From CAIXSC01 sp046349935 (GTDB taxonomy: Bacteria > Planctomycetota > Planctomycetia > Pirellulales > Pirellulaceae): a DNA stretch of 64,000 nt. Both the position numbers and the translations under genes were made by a program. Position 1 is the first letter of the stretch. Every line of letters starts with the position of its first letter. The stretch is from assembly GCA_046349935.1 (NCBI GenBank), contig JAXMBK010000003.1, positions 1,178,001 to 1,242,000 of the forward strand, read 5' to 3'. A model generated the notes under the pieces. The model was not told the DNA's origin. It made no database searches and was given only the letters and a program-made list of their open reading frames with translations. Positions 18,860 to 26,734 of the stretch are shown here, one piece after another.

Positions 18860-20326
18860 ATGCAACCCCTCGTTGAATCGTGGCTGAACGTCAACCGCCG
18901 CCAATTGCTGCGCAGCGCCGCGGCTGGCGGCCTGTCGCTGTTGGGGACCACAGCCCTGCGCGAGCTGCTGGGCGCCGACTCGCCGTCCCGCTCCACCGCC
19001 AATCCGGGCCTCGCGTCGCTGCCGCACTTTGCGCCGAAGGCGAAGCGGGTGATCTACTTGCATATGGAAGGCGCTCCGTCGCAGCTCGATACGCTGGATC
19101 ACAAGCCCGAATTGGCCCAGTTGTACGACAAGGATCTGCCGGCCAGCGTCCGCGGCGCTCAGCGATTGACCGGCATGACGAGCGGACAAGCCCGCTTGCC
19201 GATTGCGCCGTCGATGTTTTCGTTTACGCGTCACGACAACGCCGAAGACGGCGTGTGGGTTTGCGACTTGTTGAAGCGCACCGGCCAGATGGCCGGCGAA
19301 CTGTGCGTGATTAAGTCGATGACGACGGAGCAGATTAATCATGGACCGGGAATCACATTCATGCAGACGGGGCATCAATTGCCTGGTCGACCGTCGTTCG
19401 GCGCGTGGCTTTCTTACGGCTTGGGGAGCGCGAATGACAATCTGCCGACGTTCGTCGTCATGATTAGTCAGGGTCGAGGACAGATGCAGGCGTTGTTCTC
19501 GCACCTGTGGGGCGCCGGCTTCTTACCGGGTCAGCATCAGGGCGTGCAGTTTCGCGCCGGCAGCGATCCGGTGTTGTTCCTCAGCGATCCGCAAGGCATG
19601 TCGCGCGACGATCGTCGCCGGATGCTCGACATGGTCTCGGACCTGAATCGTAAACAGGCTGAACAGTCGGGAGACGGCGAGATCCTGGCGCGGATTGCGC
19701 AGTACGAGATGGCGTACCGGATGCAAGCCAGCGTCCCTGAGCTCACGAACTTGTCCACCGAAACGGCCGCGACGCTCGAGTTGTACGGCCCCGATGTGCA
19801 GAAGCCGGGGTCGTACGCTTACAACTGTCTGCTCGCGCGACGTATGGCCGAACGGGGCGTGCGGTTCATCCAACTGTATCATCGGGGCTGGGATCATCAC
19901 GGCAGCGTCCCGCGCGACCTGCCGCTGCAGTGCCAGGACGTCGATCAAGCGCAAGCCGCTCTTCTGGCCGACCTGCGACAACGCGGGTTGCTCGACGAGA
20001 CGCTCGTCGTTTGGGGCGGCGAATTCGGGCGCACCGTTTACGGCCAAGGGAAGCTGGAGCGTACTCAATACGGTCGCGATCACCATCCGCGATGTTTCAG
20101 CATTTGGCTGGCGGGCGGCGGCGTCAAGCGCGGCGTCACCTACGGACGCACCGACGAGTTTTCCTACAACGTCGCCGAGAACCCGCTCACCGTCCACGAC
20201 CTCCACGCCACGCTGCTGCACTGTCTAGGCATCGACCACTCGCGCTTCACCTACAAGTCGCAGGGACTCGACTTCAAACTCACCGGCGTCGAACCATGCC
20301 GCGTCGTGCAGGAACTACTAACGTAG
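18860..20326 (+). CDS. DUF1501 protein, Tat-exported
   Basis: The 488-residue protein has a twin-arginine-type leader (NRRQLLRSAAAGGLSLLG) and the sulfatase-like fold core of DUF1501: HMEGAPSQLDTLDHKPEL, a QTGHQLPGRPSFGAWLSYGLG segment, LARRMAERGVRFIQLYHRGWDHH and GGEFGRTV...GRDHHP. DUF1501 proteins are partners of DUF1553 proteins, and their biochemical role is unproven. The TAG stop codon (20324-20326) lies inside a palindromic repeat copy starting at 20323, so the last residues depend on that insertion. Confidence 0.94.
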   Translation: MQPLVESWLNVNRRQLLRSAAAGGLSLLGTTALRELLGADSPSRSTANPGLASLPHFAPKAKRVIYLHMEGAPSQLDTLDHKPELAQLYDKDLPASVRGAQRLTGMTSGQARLPIAPSMFSFTRHDNAEDGVWVCDLLKRTGQMAGELCVIKSMTTEQINHGPGITFMQTGHQLPGRPSFGAWLSYGLGSANDNLPTFVVMISQGRGQMQALFSHLWGAGFLPGQHQGVQFRAGSDPVLFLSDPQGMSRDDRRRMLDMVSDLNRKQAEQSGDGEILARIAQYEMAYRMQASVPELTNLSTETAATLELYGPDVQKPGSYAYNCLLARRMAERGVRFIQLYHRGWDHHGSVPRDLPLQCQDVDQAQAALLADLRQRGLLDETLVVWGGEFGRTVYGQGKLERTQYGRDHHPRCFSIWLAGGGVKRGVTYGRTDEFSYNVAENPLTVHDLHATLLHCLGIDHSRFTYKSQGLDFKLTGVEPCRVVQELLT

Positions 20327-20501
20327 GACAGGCTTCCAGCCTGTCTGGGCGCAGCCCGCGCAGCCGCAGCGCCGCCGCCAGCGAGTGTGCAAGAGAGAGA
20401 GAGAGTCTGTGTCGGTCTGCGTTGGCGTCGGTTGGTGCGTGAGTGGGGGTGGGGGGGGACTTGTTTGCGAGGGGGGGTAACAGGCTGGAAGCCTGTTCTA
20501 C
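20323..20501. repeat. Paired palindromic repeat unit overlapping a stop codon
   Basis: A left copy at 20323-20346 and an inverted copy at 20479-20501 flank a spacer that opens GGCGCAGCCCGCGCAGCC and contains a (GA)n run and long G-runs. The left copy supplies the stop codon of the DUF1501 gene. The spacer is clearly related to the one at 21332-21410. Confidence 0.88.
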
Positions 20502-20603
20502 GGCCTGAACAGGTCATGGTCTTTTGTTGCGAATGTTGCGACGATTCGAGTGACTTGATCGTCGAATCGAATTACGCACAACATGCACACTGGGAGACCT
20601 CTC

Positions 20604-21311
20604 ATGACGGCGAATGCATCGGCTTGTACGACGGTTGCAAAGGGGGCGGTTGGCGAATCGGGCGCGAGTACGTTGCTGGTTCATCGCGTGGCCAGCCGCA
20701 CGCCCAAGCTCGCGGTTCTGCGGGTCACGGAGTCGAACCTTTGTCCCAATACGGGCGTGATCGGCGTCCTCGCCGTCAATGGCGTTCCGATCGCTCACGA
20801 CTCGCTTTCGAAAGCGAAGCCGACATTGCAGGTCGAGGCCTCCGATGGCGACTACGTGTCGGCGTGCATCTACACCGTTCCGCTGTTCAACGGCGTACTC
20901 TGTACTCGACTGGGCGACCTACATTTCTCGCTCGATGAATGCGACCTTGTCGGCGTCGCGGATGACAAGCAACGAGTAGGCGGTCGTTCGACGGGCTGCC
21001 CGCTTGCCCACTGCGGTTGGTATGCGTGGAACGATCGTCAACCGCCCGCTCCAGCTTCCTTCCACTTGTACGGGGAAGTCCAAGTCGCGAACCCCGGCAT
21101 TGAGCCGCAGTTGGTCTATCGAAACCCACAAGGATTCAATTCGCACATCGTGCTGCTCGACTTGCTCCTGATCCAGAAGCCCGGCATCTGGATTCAGATT
21201 CCGACCTGGCGTCAAGTGAGTTACAGCCGCCTCGGATCGACCTACCAGTCGGCGGAGATCTTCTGCAACGACAAGCCGTTCGCCGCCGTCGCTGCGACGG
21301 AGGTCTCGTAG
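20604..21311 (+). CDS. Conserved-looking protein of unknown function
   Basis: I do not recognise this 235-residue protein. It is a soluble, beta-rich sequence with no signal peptide or transmembrane helix and several cysteines (NLCPNTG, SACIYTVP, GVLCTRLG, STGCPLAHCGW). The segment LHFSLDECDLVGVADDKQRVGG and the C-terminal WIQIPTWRQVSYSRLGSTYQ look structured. The ATG at 20604 is preferred over an in-frame ATG at 20583 because a GAG-containing stretch precedes it. Its TAG stop (21309-21311) is provided by the repeat copy at 21308. It sits between two paired repeat units, both in the same arrangement. Confidence 0.7.
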   Translation: MTANASACTTVAKGAVGESGASTLLVHRVASRTPKLAVLRVTESNLCPNTGVIGVLAVNGVPIAHDSLSKAKPTLQVEASDGDYVSACIYTVPLFNGVLCTRLGDLHFSLDECDLVGVADDKQRVGGRSTGCPLAHCGWYAWNDRQPPAPASFHLYGEVQVANPGIEPQLVYRNPQGFNSHIVLLDLLLIQKPGIWIQIPTWRQVSYSRLGSTYQSAEIFCNDKPFAAVAATEVS

Positions 21312-21433
21312 GACAGGCTTCCAGCCTGTCTGGCGCAGCCCGCGCAGCCATCGCGCCGCCGCAGTGCGTGGGTGAGTGGGTGGGTGGAAAGTTTGTTTTG
21401 CTGGGGGGGTAACAGGCTGGAAGCCTGTTCTAC
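21308..21433. repeat. Paired palindromic repeat unit supplying both convergent stop codons
   Basis: This 126-base unit runs from GTAGGACAGGCTTCCAGCC at 21308 to the inverted copy ending TTCTAC at 21433. TAG read on the plus strand at 21309-21311 ends the unknown gene. TAG read on the minus strand at 21432-21430 ends the receptor kinase gene. The spacer is G-rich (GTGGGTGAGTGGGTGGGTGG). Confidence 0.9.
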
Positions 21434-23640
21434 GTGCTGTGCGCCATGGTTTGGTCGTAGGTGGAGGCGGACGTGCTGCCTGGGGCGGGGTCGTGTTGGC
21501 CGCGCTCGTGGCGGCTCCACCATGTTTCGGCTTGGTCGAGCGACCAGGCGACCGCTTCGGGGCACTTGCGCAACATCTCAGCTAGGTCGCGGGCGGTTTG
21601 CGGGCGCTTGGCGCGCGTCTTCTCAAGACAGGCGAGAATGGCGTGCTCGAGTTCGGCGGAGAGAGGGCGGCCCAGCCGTTGCGACGGCGGCTGCGGCGCT
21701 TCATCGACGTGCTTCATGCACAGCTCGGCCAAACTACCCGCGTCGAACACCGGCTTGCCGGTCAGCAAGAAGTAGCCGAGCGCGCCAACGCTGTAGAGAT
21801 CGCTGCGGCCGTCGACCGAAAGGGGCGTCTGGATGGCTTCAGGGGACATGTACAGCGGCGTGCCTGTGAGTCCCTCGGCGGCGCCTCCCGGTCCGTGCTT
21901 CTCGTCAACCGCTTTGACCAGTCCGAAGTCCAGCACCTTGACCACGTCGGGCACGCCGCCGCGGCGGTTGAGCATGATGTTGGCAGGCTTGATGTCGCGA
22001 TGCACGAGCCCCTGCGAATGGGCTTCGTACAACGAGCCGCAGACCTGCATCAGGATCGAGACGACTCGCCCGCCCGGCTGAGCGCCGTACTTCTCCACCA
22101 GCGACTGCAAGTCGACTCCATCCAGGTACTCCATCGCATAGTAGAACACCCCCTCGGGCGTCCGACCAAAGTCGTAAATGGCAATCGTACTTGGATGGTT
22201 CAACCGGCAAGTAATCTGCACCTCGCGTTCAAACCGCTCGATCGACACCGCATCCACCTTGTCGGCGTCCAGCAGCTTGATCGCCGTCGGCCGACGCAGC
22301 ATCGAGTGGTGGCCGCGATAGACGACGCCCATGGCCCCGGCGCCCAGCTTCTCTTCGAGCGTGTATTGTCCCAGTTGCTGAGCCTCGATGGCCGCCTTGC
22401 GAGCGTCGCGTTGCAGGCGCGCGACGACGAGCGTGAAGACGAAGATGGCGAGCGAACTCACCACCAGCAGCCCGTAAATGGACCAGAACGTCCGGCGCAG
22501 GATCGTGAGCGGCGCAAACGCCTCTTCGTGATCGATCTCGGTGACGATCCCCATCTCGCGGCTCGGGAGCCAATGCCATGCGCCGACCTTGAGCACTCCG
22601 CGATAGTCGCGATAGCCGTCCAAGTCGACGCCGGCGCCGCCCGCCACCGCTTCCGCGACGGGGCGCGTCAACGGCATTTCGGAACGCCGCACCGTCGGCC
22701 GATATCCCTGTTGCATATCGCCGCCTGGATCGCGGATGGAGACGTTCAAGATGGAACGCGAATGTTCATGGTCGGGAAGGATTCCGAGCATCATGAGTTG
22801 CGCGTCGAAGCGGCTGTTGGACACCAGCGTGCCGTTCCGATCGAACGCATACGTCTCGCCCGACTTCCCGAGGCGGCCCGCTTGCAATAGTTCGGTGAAT
22901 TCCGTCTCCGGCCGCATCTGCAGCGTCAACACGCCGACGACTTGAAACGTCGAGTCGCGCAGCGGTACGCAGACCCACATCGTCGGCACCCCTGTTCGCA
23001 TCTCGCCGAAACTATCGCGCATCAGCGCCACGCTGCCGAACGGCACCGTCACCACCGACTCGCCGTTCAGCGTCTGCGAAATGAACGCGTCATACCGCTT
23101 GATGTCGCGTTGACCGATGAGCACTTCCTGCGACGAGGCGACGATTTCTTTGGCGCGATTGAAGACGTGAAAGCCCACAAAGGCGTTTGACGTCATGAAC
23201 GGACCGATCGCTTTGTTCACCGATTTGCGCAGTTCGACCAGCGACTTGCCGTCCGCCGCCTCCGGCCCCTCTTCGTCGGCCGTCATCAGTGCCAGCGTCG
23301 CATCGCGGAACCGTGCGTCGCTCGCGACAAGTTGCGCCGTCCGCTCTTGCGTGTCGAGCCACTTTTCGACCATCTCGACTTCCATGCCGAGGATCGTTTC
23401 GAGTTCACTCCGCAGATTCGACTCAATCGTCGACTCGATTGCGCCGTTGACGAAGTAGCCCAAGAGCGACAGGACGACGACCGCGATGATCGGCCAGATC
23501 CAGAGCTGCCGCTTGAGAAACAGCGTGGTCCGTGCGACCGATCGACCGACGCTCGACGACCCCCACGTCATGTGCGGCTTCATACGACTCGCGCTAAGCC
23601 CAGCGGATCGCGAGCGGGAGAACAGATTCAGCAGATTCAT
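21430..23640 (-). CDS. Receptor-type Ser/Thr protein kinase with extracytoplasmic Cache-like sensor
   Basis: The 736-residue protein has a cytoplasmic N-terminus, a first transmembrane helix (about residues 47-68, WIWPIIAVVVLSLLGYFV), a large extracytoplasmic double-Cache-like region (about 70-380) with FDRNGTLVSNSRF, a second helix (about 395-420, IYGLLVVSSLAIFVFTLVVA) and a Hanks-type kinase domain (about 435-700) with GAGAMGVVYRG, AIKLL, HRDIKPANIMLN and DFGL. It probably transduces a periplasmic ligand signal to cytoplasmic phosphorylation. Helix order (sensor before kinase) is the reverse of PknB-type receptors. The stop codon lies in a repeat. Confidence 0.92.
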   Translation of the reverse strand: MNLLNLFSRSRSAGLSASRMKPHMTWGSSSVGRSVARTTLFLKRQLWIWPIIAVVVLSLLGYFVNGAIESTIESNLRSELETILGMEVEMVEKWLDTQERTAQLVASDARFRDATLALMTADEEGPEAADGKSLVELRKSVNKAIGPFMTSNAFVGFHVFNRAKEIVASSQEVLIGQRDIKRYDAFISQTLNGESVVTVPFGSVALMRDSFGEMRTGVPTMWVCVPLRDSTFQVVGVLTLQMRPETEFTELLQAGRLGKSGETYAFDRNGTLVSNSRFDAQLMMLGILPDHEHSRSILNVSIRDPGGDMQQGYRPTVRRSEMPLTRPVAEAVAGGAGVDLDGYRDYRGVLKVGAWHWLPSREMGIVTEIDHEEAFAPLTILRRTFWSIYGLLVVSSLAIFVFTLVVARLQRDARKAAIEAQQLGQYTLEEKLGAGAMGVVYRGHHSMLRRPTAIKLLDADKVDAVSIERFEREVQITCRLNHPSTIAIYDFGRTPEGVFYYAMEYLDGVDLQSLVEKYGAQPGGRVVSILMQVCGSLYEAHSQGLVHRDIKPANIMLNRRGGVPDVVKVLDFGLVKAVDEKHGPGGAAEGLTGTPLYMSPEAIQTPLSVDGRSDLYSVGALGYFLLTGKPVFDAGSLAELCMKHVDEAPQPPSQRLGRPLSAELEHAILACLEKTRAKRPQTARDLAEMLRKCPEAVAWSLDQAETWWSRHERGQHDPAPGSTSASTYDQTMAHST

Positions 23641-23773
23641 GGAAGGCCGTTTCCTGACAGTGGCGTCGAGACGACGCGTTTGGCGCGTTCGTCACACCAA
23701 TGGTGCTTCAGAAAACGGGTTCGTGCAAATCACGCAATTCCAGACGTCGCAACCGCAACAATCGTCACAGCCG

Positions 23774-25546
23774 CTACGGCGTCGCCGCCTTGAGGCGAAA
23801 GCAGGCCGCCTCTTGGGCGTTCCGCACATACAGACGATCTCCCACGACGACGGGGTGATTCCACGTCTTTCCCTCCAGCGCCGGCAATTTCGCCAACTCC
23901 TGGTGGCTCGCAGGATCCGCCTTCAACAACACCAACTCGCCTGTTTCGCTCAGAACGATCAACAGCCCGCAGTCCTCCAGCAGCAAAACTTGTCCCTTGC
24001 CGTAGCGGCCTCCCTTCCAGCGTCGAGCGCCGTCTTGCAACGACACGCAAGTGAACTGAGCGGCATCGAAACCGTAGAGGTGGTCCTGGTACACGACGAA
24101 GTCGTTGAAGTCGGGCTTCATGAAGCGCGACGTCCAGGCCTCATCCGCCGTATACGACTCGCCCGACTTGGTCAGACGCAAGCGGCGAGTGCCGACGCCC
24201 ATGCCGCTGGGAATGAGCAGTTGTTCGGCGTCGAGCCACGTGGGTTGGACGGCGCGGTAGCCCGAGAATTGCCAGTCGTAATGAAATCGCAACTCGCCCG
24301 TCTTCGGCTCGTGCAACCCCAGCCCCTTGTCGGAGAGCATGGCGACGAGCGTCTCGCCGGCGACTTCGCACCGCTGCGGCGAACTGTAGGAATGCTCGCC
24401 GCTGGCCGCCGACCAACGCTTCTCGCCCGACTCGGCGTCAAACGCAATTACGCCCTTATCCCCTGCCCCGGCGGCGTGCACGACGACGACGCCGTCGATC
24501 ACGAGCGGCGACGAAGAGAAGCCCCACATGGGCGGTTGCCGTCCCGCCGCCTCGCGCAAGTCTTGCTTCCACTGCAGTTCGCCGGACCGTGCATCGAGTT
24601 TCGTGAGCCAGCCTTGAGCTCCCATGGCGTAGAGGAAGCCGCCGTCGAGCGTCGGGGTCGCGCGCGGCCCCGGCCCTCCCAACGGATCGTCGAAACGCGA
24701 CTCGAGCGACTGTTCCCACACTTCGCGGCCGTCGTCGCCGTTGTAACAGACGACGCACTCCCGTCCTCCGCGTTGTTCCTGCGTGAACAACCACTGCCCC
24801 GCGACCGCAAACGACGACCACCCCGGTCCAATCGGCTTTTTCCACAGCAATTGCGGCGGCGACGTCTGCCAATCGTCGGCGATCAGCGTCCCGCGTTGTC
24901 GCGAGTCGCGGTTCGGTCCGCGGTAGCCGGGCCATTCGGGATTTTCCAGGGCGGTCGCGAGCGCCGGGTCGATCGTCTTGTTCTCTTTCGCGTCTGCAGC
25001 CGTCGGCTCAGTCGCTCCGCGGCTCGCCAAAAACGCCTCTTCCGCGCTCGGCTTCCAGCGCCACGTCAAGGTCGCGCCGAAGTCGCCCCAGACTCCCTCG
25101 GAGCGCAGCGTCGCCGAGGACAAAAGGCCGATCCAGGTTGCGGCCAGAATCAGCACGGTGCGCGAAAAGGCCAACCGGTTGCGAAAGAGCGCCGCGCCGA
25201 CCACGAAACTGGCGAGCCCGACCGGCAGCGTAAACATCGACATGGCAGGACCGCGCATCGACGGGTCGCAAACGACTGCAGCCAGCACGAAGCCGACGAT
25301 CAGCCCCGCGAAGCCCGTCAGCCGTTCCGTCCAGCGCGCTCGGCTGGCGACCAGCCACCAGCCGAGGATCAAGAGTCCGCACAGCAGGGGACCGAAGGCC
25401 GCCACCATCCACATCATGGGCGGCCCGTCGTCGATCAGGTACGACGAATAGCGGGCCAAGAGCATGACGGGCAAGAGAGGCAACACCAGCGCCACTCGAA
25501 GCGGCTTGAACGACGGCGATGCGTCTGCGGCGGACGGAGGATTCAT
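23774..25546 (-). CDS. Membrane-anchored PQQ-like beta-propeller protein
   Basis: The 590-residue protein begins with several hydrophobic segments (within about residues 17-150: LRVALVLPLLPVMLLARY, MVAAFGPLLCGLLILGWWLV, LTGFAGLIVGFVLAAVVC, LILAATWIGLLSSA), followed by a PQQ-type propeller (about 200-590). Its blades contain repeats such as LTKLDARSGELQWKQDL, VIAFDAESGEKRWS and LGLHEPKTGELRFHY, and it opens with the planctomycete signature WPGYRGPNRD. Four or five helices fused to the propeller is unusual, since most such proteins have a single anchor. The ATG at 25546 has GGGAG upstream. Role unknown. Confidence 0.88.
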   Translation of the reverse strand: MNPPSAADASPSFKPLRVALVLPLLPVMLLARYSSYLIDDGPPMMWMVAAFGPLLCGLLILGWWLVASRARWTERLTGFAGLIVGFVLAAVVCDPSMRGPAMSMFTLPVGLASFVVGAALFRNRLAFSRTVLILAATWIGLLSSATLRSEGVWGDFGATLTWRWKPSAEEAFLASRGATEPTAADAKENKTIDPALATALENPEWPGYRGPNRDSRQRGTLIADDWQTSPPQLLWKKPIGPGWSSFAVAGQWLFTQEQRGGRECVVCYNGDDGREVWEQSLESRFDDPLGGPGPRATPTLDGGFLYAMGAQGWLTKLDARSGELQWKQDLREAAGRQPPMWGFSSSPLVIDGVVVVHAAGAGDKGVIAFDAESGEKRWSAASGEHSYSSPQRCEVAGETLVAMLSDKGLGLHEPKTGELRFHYDWQFSGYRAVQPTWLDAEQLLIPSGMGVGTRRLRLTKSGESYTADEAWTSRFMKPDFNDFVVYQDHLYGFDAAQFTCVSLQDGARRWKGGRYGKGQVLLLEDCGLLIVLSETGELVLLKADPASHQELAKLPALEGKTWNHPVVVGDRLYVRNAQEAACFRLKAATP

Positions 25547-25601
25547 GAAGGCGTCTCCCAAGATTAGACGCCGTTACTGTAGCATCCGTCCGCTTGCAGG
25601 G

Positions 25602-26558
25602 TCAGTTGCCGAAGCGAACCAATTTGTCGCCGATCTCGGCGCACTTCTTGACGATGCCCGCGAAGTGCTTCACGGCGGCGCGCACGTCGTCAGCCGTCGC
25701 CTCTTCCGGAAATTGCAGGTTCGAGTTCGCCAGTTTCGCCAGCGAGGCGTTCGTGAAACTGTCGCCCGTCTCGGCGCAGAGCCGTTCAATGTCCGACGCG
25801 TACTCCGAGATAATCACGTGCATGCGGCGCGTTTGAGCGGCGATGCGCGGGTCTTCGAGAAGGGCGATCATTTGTTGGTTGTTCGAGCTGAACAGCTTCT
25901 CAAAATCCGTGAAGACGAAGCGCCGCAGATTGTTCATGCACTGAGACATGTCGCGAGACGCTTCGCCGATCTGCTGCGCTCGTTCAAACTCGCGGGGGTT
26001 GGGGTTCTGAAGCATGGTCTTGCAAAAGAGTGCTCCGCGAGCCGACGTCGACTTGAGCGACTGACCGACGCCGCCCAGGAAATGCAGGTAGCCCTCGACG
26101 ACCGTCAACTGTCCGTCGGCGTTCGCCTTCCGCAGTTTCCACTCGCTGTGTTTGCTCACAAACTGAGTTCGCGCCGCCTCGATCGTCGCGGTCAACGTCG
26201 CTTTAAGCGTCTTGAAAGCTCGGTAGCGTTCCGACTTCCCCGACTCATCCTTCTCGTCTTCAATCGCCTTTTCGAGCGTCGGGAGGTAGGAGTTGCGTTT
26301 TTTCTCCAGATGATCGAGCGCCGCGTCCCACTTCTTGAAGAAGTCGGGCGTCAACTGCAGGAAGGCGGCGCCGAAGTTCCGCTCGGATTCCAAGCACTGC
26401 GAGTCGTACTTGTCGACCGACTTGAACGCGTCCTCCAGTCCGCTGGGCTTGCGAAAGCTGATGAACAGCACTTTCCCTTTCGCGGCCGGCTTCTTGAGTC
26501 CCGTGGCCGCCTCAAATTCGTCTTTCGCCTTTTCCCAAGCACCCTGATAGTCGGACAT
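25602..26558 (-). CDS. Alpha-helical protein of unknown function
   Basis: I do not recognise this 318-residue protein. It is highly charged and predicted by eye to be helical throughout, with long stretches such as FFKKWDAALDHLEKKRNSYL and LEKAIEDEKDESGKSERYRA. It has no signal peptide or transmembrane helix. GGGAGG lies 9 bases before the ATG at 26558, which makes the start firm. It stands alone between a PQQ propeller gene and the kinase-WD40 gene, all on the same strand. Confidence 0.8.
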   Translation of the reverse strand: MSDYQGAWEKAKDEFEAATGLKKPAAKGKVLFISFRKPSGLEDAFKSVDKYDSQCLESERNFGAAFLQLTPDFFKKWDAALDHLEKKRNSYLPTLEKAIEDEKDESGKSERYRAFKTLKATLTATIEAARTQFVSKHSEWKLRKANADGQLTVVEGYLHFLGGVGQSLKSTSARGALFCKTMLQNPNPREFERAQQIGEASRDMSQCMNNLRRFVFTDFEKLFSSNNQQMIALLEDPRIAAQTRRMHVIISEYASDIERLCAETGDSFTNASLAKLANSNLQFPEEATADDVRAAVKHFAGIVKKCAEIGDKLVRFGN

Positions 26559-26734
26559 CTTCGTGCACCTCCCGAGAATGAAAATGCGAGCCGCCAGGCC
26601 CGTGTCATTCGGTAGTGCGAGATCCGCCGCCATTCGTCTCAGAAAATTCGCATTTATTCAGCGGAAGGTGCGCTAGCACCCGGCTCGGTTCGCGGCGTCC
26701 TAGGGTGGAACGGTTAGGAACGCACAGCCGGCCG

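Noticed and set aside
20323..21433. Composite transposon or insertion sequence bounded by the inverted repeats
   Set aside because: No transposase-like gene lies between the units; the enclosed gene (20604-21311) has no recombinase motif, and no target duplication was evident.
23486..25567. 693-codon open frame on the plus strand
   Set aside because: It lies opposite the PQQ propeller and receptor kinase genes, is Arg-rich and low in recognisable structure, and reflects the high-GC antisense frame of real genes.
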